From positions 3,286,001-3,350,000 of the forward strand of contig NZ_CP078013.2 of assembly GCF_024112395.2 (NCBI RefSeq): DNA of 64,000 nucleotides. The letters are read 5' to 3'. The translations under genes and the position numbers were made by a program. Shown in pieces: positions 42,951 to 51,244 of the stretch; positions within the stretch are counted from its first letter, which is position 1, and every line of letters starts with the position of its first letter. Source of the stretch: Pseudomonas pergaminensis. GTDB lineage: Bacteria > Pseudomonadota > Gammaproteobacteria > Pseudomonadales > Pseudomonadaceae. The notes beneath the pieces are model-generated. The model did not search any database, was not told where the DNA came from, and saw only the letters and a program-made list of their open reading frames with translations.

Positions 42951-44711
42951 ATGTGGCTTCTGGTTCTCGCGTACCTGGGCGGCGTGCTGACAATCGTCAG
43001 CCCGTGCATCCTGCCAGTTCTGCCTTTTGTCTTCGCTCGCACCGGGCAGCCGTTTTTGCGCAGTGGCTTGCCGCTGTTAGCGGGGATGGCGGTGACATTC
43101 GCCCTGGTGGCCTCGCTGGCGGCAGTGGGCGGCGGTTGGGTGGTGCAAGTCAATCAATACGGGCGCTGGCTCGCGTTGCTGTGCGTTGCCCTGTTCGGAC
43201 TAACACTGTTGCTGCCGCAACTGTCGGAGCGCCTGACGCGCCCCTTGGTAGCCGCCGGCAGTCGCTTGTCGGAAGCCGCCGGGGCCGATGCCAGGCCGCG
43301 CCCAGGAGCGTCGTTCCTGATCGGCGTGGCCACCGGGCTGTTGTGGGCACCCTGCGCCGGACCGATCCTGGGGCTGGTGCTCACCGGCGCCGCGCTGCAG
43401 GGCGCCAGCATCGGCACTACCTTGCTGTTGCTGGCCTACGCCGCCGGTGCTGCCACCTCCCTCGCGCTGGCATTGCTGGTCGGCGGTAAAGTCTTTGGCT
43501 TCATGAAGCAATCCCTCGGCGCCGGTGAATGGCTGCGCCGTGGCCTGGGTGCGCTGATGCTGGCCGGTGTGGCCGCCATTGCGCTAGGCCTGGATACTGG
43601 CGTATTGGCGCGGGTGTCGACCGCATCCACCGGTGGCCTGGAACAAAGCCTGGTGGACAAGCTCAACGCCAAACCGGAACAAAAGGGCGGGGCGATGATG
43701 GCCGGGGGCGCGATGATGGCCGCCGCCAACCACAGCGACACCCTGCCGATCGAAGGTGTGCTGCCGCCTCTGGAGGGCGCCGTGCAATGGCTCAACAGCC
43801 CGCCACTCACGGCTGAAGCACTCAAGGGCAAAGTGGTGCTGGTGGATTTCTGGACCTACTCCTGCATCAACTGCCTGCGCACCTTGCCGTACGTGAAGGC
43901 GTGGGCCGAGAAATACCGCGACCAGGGCCTGGTGGTGATCGGTGTGCACGCGCCGGAATTCGCCTTTGAACGCGATGTGAGCAATGTCACCAAGGCCATG
44001 AAGGACCTGGGTATCACTTACCCGGTGGCGATCGACAACAACTACAAGATCTGGCGCGCATTCAACAACCAGTACTGGCCGGCCCATTACTTTGCCGATG
44101 CCAAGGGCCAGATTCGCTACCATCACTTTGGCGAGGGCGACTATGCCGAGTCCGAGCGGGTGATCCAGCAGTTGCTGCGTGAAGCCGGGGTCAAGAACGT
44201 TGCGGGTGGTTTGATCGAGGCCGACGCCAAGGGCGTGCAACTGGCACCGGACACCCACGAAGTGCAGTCGCCGGAAACCTACCTGGGCTTCCAGCGCGCC
44301 GAAAACTTCGTCACCACCGGCACCCTGGCCACCAACCAAGTGGTGAACTACCCGGCCGCCGGTAACCTGGCCCTGAACAACTGGACCCTGGAAGGCCAAT
44401 GGAACGTCGGCGGCCAGCAAGCCACCCTCGGCCAGGCCGGTGGGCGCATCGTCTACCGTTTCCACGCCCGTGACCTGCACCTGGTGCTCGGCCCTGGCGC
44501 CGATGGCAAGCCGGTACGCTTCAACGTCACGGTCGACGGCCAAGCCCCAGGCGCCGCCCACGGCACCGACGTCGCGCCGGATGGCAGCGGCACCGTTACC
44601 GAGCAGCGCCTGTACCAACTGGTACGCCAGCCAGGCGCCGTCAAGGACCGAACCTTCACCATCGAATTCCTCGACCCGAACGTATCGGCCTACGCCTTCA
44701 CCTTCGGCTGA
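42951..44711 (+). CDS. dipZ: DipZ-type membrane thiol transporter with thioredoxin-like domain
   Basis: 586 residues. N-terminal DsbD/CcdA-like membrane domain with about six spans and paired Cys (VSPCILPVLPFVF; WAPCAGPILGLVLTG), a periplasmic thioredoxin-like domain with CXXC in TYSCINCLRTLPYVK (about residue 306), and a C-terminal jelly-roll-like domain (LEGQWNVGGQQATLGQAGGR). It moves electrons from cytoplasmic thioredoxin to the periplasm. Placed between msrB and msrA it probably keeps both exported reductases working. Start ATG 42951 with AAGGGAAG upstream. Confidence 0.88.
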   Translation: MWLLVLAYLGGVLTIVSPCILPVLPFVFARTGQPFLRSGLPLLAGMAVTFALVASLAAVGGGWVVQVNQYGRWLALLCVALFGLTLLLPQLSERLTRPLVAAGSRLSEAAGADARPRPGASFLIGVATGLLWAPCAGPILGLVLTGAALQGASIGTTLLLLAYAAGAATSLALALLVGGKVFGFMKQSLGAGEWLRRGLGALMLAGVAAIALGLDTGVLARVSTASTGGLEQSLVDKLNAKPEQKGGAMMAGGAMMAAANHSDTLPIEGVLPPLEGAVQWLNSPPLTAEALKGKVVLVDFWTYSCINCLRTLPYVKAWAEKYRDQGLVVIGVHAPEFAFERDVSNVTKAMKDLGITYPVAIDNNYKIWRAFNNQYWPAHYFADAKGQIRYHHFGEGDYAESERVIQQLLREAGVKNVAGGLIEADAKGVQLAPDTHEVQSPETYLGFQRAENFVTTGTLATNQVVNYPAAGNLALNNWTLEGQWNVGGQQATLGQAGGRIVYRFHARDLHLVLGPGADGKPVRFNVTVDGQAPGAAHGTDVAPDGSGTVTEQRLYQLVRQPGAVKDRTFTIEFLDPNVSAYAFTFG

Positions 44712-44751
44712 CCCGAAAACCGTCACCTCGGTGATATGAAAACCCACCCCC

Positions 44752-44776
44752 GTAGGAGCCGCTTGCCGGCTCCTAC
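44752..44776. repeat. REP-type hairpin between dipZ and msrA
   Basis: GTAGGAGCCG and CGGCTCCTAC form a perfect 10-bp stem with loop CTTGC. It lies 28 bases before the msrA start inside the presumed operon and may lower or stabilise downstream expression. Confidence 0.7.
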
Positions 44777-44803
44777 AGTGGACTGTGCTCAGGAGTGAAC
44801 GCT

Positions 44804-45499
44804 ATGAAGATCTTCAGCTACCTGCCGGTGCTTGCCTTTGCCGCTTTCATCGGGCAAACCCCAGCCTTGTCCTTCGGTGCCTCCGACGATGCCGTCGCCA
44901 TTGCGCCACCCGCCCTCGACCTGCCCGCAGACAACAGCAACCTGCAAACCGCCGTGTTCGCCGGCGGCTGTTTCTGGGGTGTACAAGGCGTGTTCCAGCA
45001 TGTGCAAGGCGTAACAAACGCCGTTTCCGGCTACGACGGCGGCGCCGCGAGCACCGCGCAATATGAGTCCGTCAGCGACGGCAACACTGGCCACGCCGAA
45101 GCGGTTTCCGTGACCTACGACCCGAGCAAAGTCAGCTACGGCAAGTTGCTGCAGATCTATTTCTCGGTAGCCCACAACCCCACCGAACTCAACCGCCAGG
45201 GCCCCGACACCGGTACCCAGTACCGCTCGGCGATCTTTGCGCAGAACGCCGAACAGCAAAAAATCGCCCAGGCCTACATCGCCCAACTGGACGCAGCCAA
45301 GTCCTTCGACAAACCCATCGTCACCCACATCGAGACGGGCAAGACGTTCTACCCGGCGGAGTCCTACCACCAGGACTTCCTCACCGAAAATCCGTCCTAC
45401 CCCTATATCGTGATCAATGACCTGCCCAAAGTGGCGCAACTCAAAAAGCTGTTCCCCGACCAATACCGCGCCGAGCCGGTGCTGGTGAAAAACCAGTAA
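44804..45499 (+). CDS. msrA: Exported methionine-S-sulfoxide reductase MsrA
   Basis: 231 residues from ATG 44804 (AGGAG eight bases upstream). It begins with a Sec-type signal (MKIFSYLPVLAFAAFIGQTP), unlike the usual cytoplasmic MsrA. The catalytic motif AVFAGGCFWGVQG and GYDGG, plus ESYHQDFL, are intact. It reduces S-methionine sulfoxide. With MsrB and DipZ it completes a periplasmic repair system for both diastereomers. Its TAA directly abuts the stop of the convergent SnoaL-like gene. Confidence 0.9.
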   Translation: MKIFSYLPVLAFAAFIGQTPALSFGASDDAVAIAPPALDLPADNSNLQTAVFAGGCFWGVQGVFQHVQGVTNAVSGYDGGAASTAQYESVSDGNTGHAEAVSVTYDPSKVSYGKLLQIYFSVAHNPTELNRQGPDTGTQYRSAIFAQNAEQQKIAQAYIAQLDAAKSFDKPIVTHIETGKTFYPAESYHQDFLTENPSYPYIVINDLPKVAQLKKLFPDQYRAEPVLVKNQ

Positions 45500-45928
45500 T
45501 CAGCCCTTGGCCTTGGCCAGGTACGGCGCCAGGCGCCGGCCCATTTCTTCACCCAGGGCCTGCAGCCCACTCAACGGACGGACCATCACTTCAAACTCGA
45601 TGATCTGCCCTTGTTCATTGAAGCGGATCAGGTCAATGCCCTTGAGCTGCTTGTCACCGACGCGCGCACTGAACTCCAGCACGACACTGTGGCCGTCGCC
45701 ACTGGCCAGTTCGCGGTGATAGGTGAAGTCTTCGAATACCTTGATGACGGTGTTGAGGATCATCGACACCACCGGCGCGCCAGGGTAGGGGGTGTGAGCC
45801 ATGGGCGAGCGGAATACGGCGTCCGGCGCCAGCAGTTCGGGCAGTGCGTTGAGGTTACGATCCGCCAGCATGGCGTGCCAGCGTTGCAGGGTCTGGGCGG
45901 CGGCAGGGGTGAGGTTGAGTTCGGACAT
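45500..45928 (-). CDS. SnoaL-like/NTF2-fold protein
   Basis: 142 residues. The pattern RWHAMLADRNLNALPELLAP, DAVFRSPMAHTPYPG and GIDLIRFNEQGQIIEFEVM is that of small NTF2-like (SnoaL, ketosteroid isomerase-type) proteins; the ligand is unknown. Start ATG 45928 with AGGTA upstream. Convergent with msrA with no base between the two stop codons. Confidence 0.75.
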   Translation of the reverse strand: MSELNLTPAAAQTLQRWHAMLADRNLNALPELLAPDAVFRSPMAHTPYPGAPVVSMILNTVIKVFEDFTYHRELASGDGHSVVLEFSARVGDKQLKGIDLIRFNEQGQIIEFEVMVRPLSGLQALGEEMGRRLAPYLAKAKG

Positions 45929-46040
45929 GCGCGGTACCTGTTCTTATGATGGGAAGGCAGTTCACCTGCCCAACATAAGAGCGGTACCAAAGCAGGGTCA
46001 ATCACCCGAATTGACAGTTAAGTGATCGCAATGAACAGGG

Positions 46041-46991
46041 TCAGACCACTTCCAGGTACGAGCTATGAATCGCCCGCGCCAACTCGCGCACGGTGTCGAT
46101 GAACTCGGTGAGCCGGCTGTGCAACCCGTCCTCCAGAATCTCATCAATCCCCGTGTACCTTAGCCGCGCCTCGAACTCCGCCGCCAACCGCTGCGCCGTG
46201 CGCCCATAACTGCCGGGCAGGTCCGCGAGGATAAGGCTCAATTCTTCAATGCACGCATGCAGCGAGCGCGGTACATCGCTGCGCAACAACAGCAGTTCCG
46301 ACACCGACCGCGCATTCAGTGCGTTCGGGTACAGCTCGGTGTACGCCTCGAATGACGACAGCGCACGGAGCAGGGCGCTCCACTGGTAATAACCGCGTGC
46401 CGACAAGTCGCTGACTTCTTCCGATTCCTCGCCGAACATTTCATAACGCGCATCCAGCAAACGCAGGGTGTTGTCCGCGCGCTCGACAAAGGTGCCCAGG
46501 CGGATAAACCGATAGGCGTCATTGCGCATGATCGTCCCGGAGGTCGCCCCACGGAACAGGTGCGAACGCTGCTTGACCCAGTCACAGAAGTGGCTGATGC
46601 CATGCCGCGCCAGGCCGCCGGCGGCGATGCTGCGCATTTCCAGCCAGGTGGCGTTGAGGTTTTCCCACATGTCGGCGGTTATGCGCCCACGTACCGCGTG
46701 GGCATTGCCACGGGCGGCGCGCAGGCAGTTGTAGATGCTCGCCGGGTTTTCTTCGTCGAGGGCGAAGAAGTGCAGCATGCGCTCGGCGTCCAACTGTTTA
46801 TGACGTTCAAGGTAACTGTCGAGTGTGCCGCTGCTGAGCAACGACATGGCCAGTTCGTCCAGGCCATCGCTGCGTCCGGCCTGGGGCATCAACGACAACG
46901 AGTAACTGACTTCCAGCATGCGCGCCAGGTTCTCGGCACGCTCCAGGTAACGGGACATCCAGTACAGATCTGCGGCGGTTCTACTCAACAT
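46041..46991 (-). CDS. Alpha-E domain protein (DUF403)
   Basis: 316 residues. MLSRTAADLYWMSRYLERAE and MWENLNATWLEMRS are signature stretches of the alpha-E family, an all-helical protein nearly always encoded after a circularly permuted ATP-grasp. It is predicted, not proven, to help make or modify a small peptide. Two bases behind the ATP-grasp gene. The third usual partner, a transglutaminase-like protease, is not seen in this window. Confidence 0.88.
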   Translation of the reverse strand: MLSRTAADLYWMSRYLERAENLARMLEVSYSLSLMPQAGRSDGLDELAMSLLSSGTLDSYLERHKQLDAERMLHFFALDEENPASIYNCLRAARGNAHAVRGRITADMWENLNATWLEMRSIAAGGLARHGISHFCDWVKQRSHLFRGATSGTIMRNDAYRFIRLGTFVERADNTLRLLDARYEMFGEESEEVSDLSARGYYQWSALLRALSSFEAYTELYPNALNARSVSELLLLRSDVPRSLHACIEELSLILADLPGSYGRTAQRLAAEFEARLRYTGIDEILEDGLHSRLTEFIDTVRELARAIHSSYLEVV

Positions 46992-46993
46992 AC

Positions 46994-48403
46994 TCAGCCC
47001 TCCACCACCCAGGTGTCCTTGGTTCCGCCGCCCTGCGACGAGTTGACGATCAACGAGCCTTCCTTAAGCGCCACGCGGGTAAGGCCGCCGGGCACCAGGC
47101 GGGTTTCCTTGCCCGAGAGTACAAACGGCCGCAGGTCGATATGCCGTGGAGCGATGCCGTTTTCGACAAAGGTGGGGCACGTGGACAGGCTCAAGGTCGG
47201 CTGGGCGATGTAGGCGTGGGGCCTGGCCTTGATGCGCTGGCGGAAGTCCTCGATCTCGGCGGCGCAAGAGGCCGGACCGACCAGCATGCCGTAGCCGCCG
47301 GAGCCCTGGGTTTCCTTGACCACCAGTTCCGGCAGGTTGGCCAGGACGTGGGACAGCTCATCGGGCTTGCGGCACTGGAAGGTCGGTACGTTTTGTAGCA
47401 CCGGTTCTTCATCCAGGTAGAAGCGGATCATTTCCGGCACATAGGGGTAGATCGACTTGTCGTCGGCCACGCCGGTGCCGATCGCATTGGCCAGCACCAC
47501 ATTGCCAGCGCAATAGGCGGCGACCAGGCCGGGCACGCCGAGCATCGATTCGGGGTTGAAGGCCTTGGGGTCAAGGAAGGCGTCGTCGATGCGCCGGTAA
47601 ATCACGTCCACCGGCTTGGGCCCATCGGTGGTGCGCATGAACACCTTGAGGTCGTGGACGAACAGGTCGGCACCTTCCACCAGTTCCACGCCCATTTCCC
47701 GGGCCAGGAACGCATGTTCGAAGAACGCGCTGTTGAAGCGGCCCGGCGTCAGCACCACCACATTGGGGTTGTCCAGGCGGCTGGAGCTCTTGAGGGTCTT
47801 GAGCAGCAGGTTGGGGTAGTGGTCCACCGGCGCGATGCGCTGCTTGGCGAACACCTCGGGAAACAGGCGCATCATCATCTTGCGGTCTTCGAGCATGTAG
47901 CTCACGCCGCTGGGGGTGCGCAGGTTGTCTTCGAGCACGTAGTAGGTGCCGTCGCCATCGCGCACCAGGTCCACGCCCGAAATATGCGAGTAGATGTCGC
48001 GGTGCAGGTCCAGGCCGACCATCGCCTTCTGGTAACCCTCGTTGCCCAGCACCTGGTCCGCCGGAATGATCCCGGCCTTGATGATGCGCTGGTCGTGGTA
48101 GATGTCGGCGAGGAACATGTTCAGTGCGTTGACGCGCTGGATACAGCCGCGTTCGATCACGCTCCATTCACTGGCGGGGATGCTGCGGGGGATGATGTCG
48201 AAGGGGATCAGGCGCTCGGTGTCTTGCTCGTCGCCATAGAGGGTGAAGGTGATTCCGGCGCGGTGGAACAGCAAATCGGCTTCACGGCGACGCTGGGCCA
48301 GCAGTTCCGGCGGCGTATTCGCCAGCCAGCGGGAGAAATCCTGATAATGCGCACGGCACACGCCATCTGCGTCATTCATTTCATCGAAGAAAGATCGAGC
48401 CAT
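46994..48403 (-). CDS. Circularly permuted type 2 ATP-grasp protein
   Basis: 469 residues. Recognisable blocks: ERGCIQRVNALNMFLADIYH, VSGVDLVRDGDGTYYVLEDN (part), RTPSGVSYMLEDR, and VVKETQGSGGYGMLVGP, all of the CP-ATP-grasp (DUF404/407) family related to amide-bond-forming ligases. It should join an acyl and an amino group at the expense of ATP; the product is unknown. First gene of the leftward pair with alpha-E. Confidence 0.9.
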   Translation of the reverse strand: MARSFFDEMNDADGVCRAHYQDFSRWLANTPPELLAQRRREADLLFHRAGITFTLYGDEQDTERLIPFDIIPRSIPASEWSVIERGCIQRVNALNMFLADIYHDQRIIKAGIIPADQVLGNEGYQKAMVGLDLHRDIYSHISGVDLVRDGDGTYYVLEDNLRTPSGVSYMLEDRKMMMRLFPEVFAKQRIAPVDHYPNLLLKTLKSSSRLDNPNVVVLTPGRFNSAFFEHAFLAREMGVELVEGADLFVHDLKVFMRTTDGPKPVDVIYRRIDDAFLDPKAFNPESMLGVPGLVAAYCAGNVVLANAIGTGVADDKSIYPYVPEMIRFYLDEEPVLQNVPTFQCRKPDELSHVLANLPELVVKETQGSGGYGMLVGPASCAAEIEDFRQRIKARPHAYIAQPTLSLSTCPTFVENGIAPRHIDLRPFVLSGKETRLVPGGLTRVALKEGSLIVNSSQGGGTKDTWVVEG

Positions 48404-48615
48404 TCCAGTACCTTGTCAGTGCCGAGGGACGCTTGGGTGGCACTGCCGTTTCAAAAAACGCATTTTTATAAGGGCCGTGGCTAAGGGTGCCAACGGGCCT
48501 GGTCCTTACTTTCTTATGGGGTCGGCTCTGGGTCGGGGGGTAACGAATGCTCCTGTATCCGGGCAGATGAAAGGATAAAGCAATGCCTGTGCCGGAACCG
48601 TACATTCCTTGTATT
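48404..48615. other. Spacer upstream of the ATP-grasp gene
   Basis: About 210 bases without a gene; it must hold the promoter of the ATP-grasp/alpha-E pair. No clear operator or hairpin seen before the REP pair at 48616. Confidence 0.4.
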
Positions 48616-48700
48616 GAGCGGGCTTGCCCCGCGCTGGGCTGCGCAGCGGCCCCAGAAAGCGAGGGAGCGCTGCGCACTCCAACGCGGGGCAAGCCCGCTC
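48616..48700. repeat. REP pair (REPIN-like) with 18-bp arms
   Basis: GAGCGGGCTTGCCCCGCG (48616-48633) and its exact reverse complement (48683-48700) flank a 49-base centre that itself contains CTGCGCAG and AGCGCTGCGC palindromes. The half unit recurs at 34700. It lies in front of the membrane-protein gene and explains the spurious open frame there. Confidence 0.8.
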
Positions 48701-48810
48701 ACCACAAGGGGCAGCGCCTGGCAGGCGCCCCGACTTGGTGCATGAACAAACTTGAACTTCACCTACCCCCGATTCTTCTAACGGGACTCGAACCTGTGTG
48801 GAGCACTGTC

Positions 48811-49356
48811 GTGCCCAGAATCATCTCGCCCAACACGCCGGAGTCGGCCCTGACCGACCACAGCGAACACAACGCCAAGATCTTCGGCTCGCCCAAGGAC
48901 CGCCTCGATTTCTACCGGCGTGAAATCCAGTACGAAACCACCATCCTCGCCAACCGCACTGACGCCTACCTCACGGCGCAGTCATTCCTGGTGATCGCCT
49001 TTGTGTCCGGCATGGGCAACCTCAACCCGGAGTGGGGCAAGCTGTTCACCCTGGTGGTGCCGGTGTTCCTGGTCTCGCTGGGCATTCTCAGTTCCCTCAA
49101 TGCCTGGCCGGGCATCCGGGCCGCGTATGAAATCATCGACCACTGGCACTACAAGCAGAGCGAACTGCTGCGCAGCGAGCCGGTGATGGGCATGGCCTAC
49201 GATGAATCGCCGCTGTTCTCCGAAATGGAGTCGTCCCACAAGGGCTACCGCAAGTCGCTGCTGTTCTCCATGCGGGCGCCTTGGCTGTTCATGGTGTTCT
49301 GGCTGGTGCTGGGGATCTACGCGTTCTATATCCAGGTCGACAATCCGATCCGGTGA
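48811..49356 (+). CDS. Small inner-membrane protein, unrecognised (RipA-like?)
   Basis: 181 residues from GTG 48811, which has GGAG seven bases before it; the longer frame beginning at 48583 runs through the REP pair and is rejected. A soluble N-terminus (DFYRREIQYETTILANRTDA) leads into two or three membrane segments: SFLVIAFVSGMG..., FTLVVPVFLVSLGILSSL and APWLFMVFWLVLGIYAFYI. The shape resembles RipA-type small membrane proteins, but I cannot confirm the family. Confidence 0.7.
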   Translation: MPRIISPNTPESALTDHSEHNAKIFGSPKDRLDFYRREIQYETTILANRTDAYLTAQSFLVIAFVSGMGNLNPEWGKLFTLVVPVFLVSLGILSSLNAWPGIRAAYEIIDHWHYKQSELLRSEPVMGMAYDESPLFSEMESSHKGYRKSLLFSMRAPWLFMVFWLVLGIYAFYIQVDNPIR

Positions 49357-49441
49357 GCAATCGGACGGAACTTCGCCGGTCAGCCCGGCGCCTTACCTTC
49401 AGGCCCTGCTGATTTCCCACCGGCCTAAATTGAGGTGACCC

Positions 49442-49654
49442 ATGAGCACAAGCAAAGACCCCCAACTCGATAACCGTAACGATCCGGCCATCGACGGCGG
49501 CGAACCGGCCCCGGGTACCGCTGCAGAAGCGCCCAAGGACCCGGTTCCAGCCAAAGACCCCAAGGCCAAGGAAAACGACTACAGTCCAGACTTCAAGCCC
49601 GAGCGCGAGCCCAAGCCTGAAACCGATGCTGATATCGACACCCAAGGCGGCTAG
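49442..49654 (+). CDS. Small disordered hypothetical protein
   Basis: 70 residues of low complexity, rich in Pro, Asp, Glu and Lys (EAPKDPVPAKDPKAKENDYS), with no membrane segment. ATG 49442 follows GAGGTGACCC. Probably intrinsically disordered. It is followed after 11 bases by a second, even more acidic small gene. Confidence 0.6.
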   Translation: MSTSKDPQLDNRNDPAIDGGEPAPGTAAEAPKDPVPAKDPKAKENDYSPDFKPEREPKPETDADIDTQGG

Positions 49655-49665
49655 AGGAGACGGTC

Positions 49666-49800
49666 ATGTCCAAAGAACTCGACGACGAACTCAACGATCC
49701 GGGCAATGAAGACCCGGGTTCGCTGATGGATGATGCAGAAGTGCCGCTCAACGACCTGGATGAAGCGGCAGACGTTGGCAATACCGAGCGTCAAGACTGA
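49666..49800 (+). CDS. Very small acidic hypothetical protein
   Basis: 44 residues: MSKELDDELNDPGNEDPGSL and so on to NTERQD. AGGAGA lies five bases before the ATG, a strong ribosome site. It is highly acidic and shares the Asp/Glu/Pro bias of the gene before it, so the two may be related products of one operon. It overlaps the antiporter stop region convergently by 10 bases. Confidence 0.6.
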   Translation: MSKELDDELNDPGNEDPGSLMDDAEVPLNDLDEAADVGNTERQD

Positions 49801-51143
49801 GCGTTCGCCTTGGCTCGTCGTTCATACCACACCAGCATCGGCTGGGTACTCAGGCCATGAACGACGATGCTCAGGGCAATCACTGACAAGGTCAGGTTGA
49901 CCGCCACCGCGCTGCTGGTGCCGATCAAACCGTGGTTGAGCGCGTAGAACAGGTAGTAAATGCTGCCGATCCCGCGAATACCAAACCACCCCATCAGCCC
50001 GCGCTGCCGCAGATCGATCAGGCGGCCCCAGGGCATTGCCAGCACGCCCAGCGGGCGGATGACGCAGAACAGCAACGCCGCCACCGGCAGTGCACGCCAA
50101 TCCCAATGGCTCGCCAGCACGATGCCCAGCACCGTCACCAGGAACACCTCCATTGAACGCTCCACCAGGCTGCCGAACGAGAGCATGTCGCCCATCATCA
50201 CGCCGGCGGCGATCTGTGTGTCTTTCAGTTCGCTGACATCGCCTTGCAGTGCGCGCTCTGGCTCGACCTCCAGGTGGCCCACCACCGGCAGCGCCAAATG
50301 CTCCGACGGTGTCTGCGAATTCCCGGTGGAGCGGAACTCCGCCTGGCGCAGGCCAAGCCCCGCCGCAAACACCGACAGGAAGCCATAACCGCCCACCGCC
50401 TCGGCGACGACGTAGGCCAACGCGATCAGTGCCAGCGTCAGGTAGTCATTGGGCGAGAGCGTGCTGTCACTGTTGGTGATGCGCATCCACAGTGTCACAC
50501 GGCCAATGCCGCGGCCCATCCAGTAGCCGATCAGTAACCCGGCCGGCACAGCCCAAAGCAGATTCTTCAGCACCCAGCCGCCCAGCCAGTCCCCGTCGAA
50601 ACCGCCGTGCTGCATGAACAGCAGGGCAAAGATCACAAAGGGGAAGGCCGTGCCGTCGTTCAAACCGGCCTCACCGGACAGGCCAAAACGCAGCGCGTCA
50701 TAGTCTTGGGCGTTATTGACCTGCACCAGGCCTGCCAGTACCGGATCAGTCGGCGCCAGGATTGCGCCCACCAGCAGCGACACGCCCCACGACAACGCAA
50801 ACAGGTAATGCAGCGCCAGGCAGATGCCGAGGATGGTCAGCAGCATCACCGGCCCGGCCATGCCAAATGCAATGCGCCAGGTCCGGTGCTTGAGCGGCAG
50901 GCGCAGTTTCAACCCGCTGACGAACAGCGAAAACAACACCGCGACTTCCGTCAGGTGTTCCATCCAGCGTGCGGAGTTCTTGATATCCAAGTGCAGCAGG
51001 TCGACGCCCAGCGGGCCGATCCCCACACCCAGCAGCAGGCACACTGCCGAAGTGGTGACTGGCATCCAGCGCAGGTAGGAGGAGGTGAGGGCAAGGGTGA
51101 GCAATACGGCGCCCAGAACGGCCATCCATAGAATAAAAGTCAT
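49791..51143 (-). CDS. CPA1-type cation:proton antiporter
   Basis: 450 residues with about 12 membrane segments. AILAPTDPVLAGLVQVNNA and FGLSGEAGLNDGTAFPFVI hold the TDP and ND motifs that bind the cation in the NhaP/CPA1 group. It exchanges Na+ or K+ for H+ across the inner membrane. There is no C-terminal regulatory domain. Single gene. Confidence 0.87.
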   Translation of the reverse strand: MTFILWMAVLGAVLLTLALTSSYLRWMPVTTSAVCLLLGVGIGPLGVDLLHLDIKNSARWMEHLTEVAVLFSLFVSGLKLRLPLKHRTWRIAFGMAGPVMLLTILGICLALHYLFALSWGVSLLVGAILAPTDPVLAGLVQVNNAQDYDALRFGLSGEAGLNDGTAFPFVIFALLFMQHGGFDGDWLGGWVLKNLLWAVPAGLLIGYWMGRGIGRVTLWMRITNSDSTLSPNDYLTLALIALAYVVAEAVGGYGFLSVFAAGLGLRQAEFRSTGNSQTPSEHLALPVVGHLEVEPERALQGDVSELKDTQIAAGVMMGDMLSFGSLVERSMEVFLVTVLGIVLASHWDWRALPVAALLFCVIRPLGVLAMPWGRLIDLRQRGLMGWFGIRGIGSIYYLFYALNHGLIGTSSAVAVNLTLSVIALSIVVHGLSTQPMLVWYERRAKANAQS

Positions 51144-51244
51144 CGAGCGTGTACCGAGGCCGTGGTCTATGCCTGTTGGAGAACCACGGCCGGGAACAGG
51201 TTCAATCTAGTTAAACCGGACTTCTCGTAGATGGCTGACGGTGT

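Noticed and set aside
48784..48802. GGACTCGAACC, resembling the T arm of a tRNA on the minus strand
   Set aside because: Only about four of five T-stem pairs form, there is no acceptor stem, anticodon arm or CCA, and the stretch ends in the ribosome site of the membrane-protein gene.
51144..51244. Immunity gene behind the giant toxin-like protein
   Set aside because: Only 101 bases lie between it and the antiporter gene, with no open frame of useful length on the same strand.
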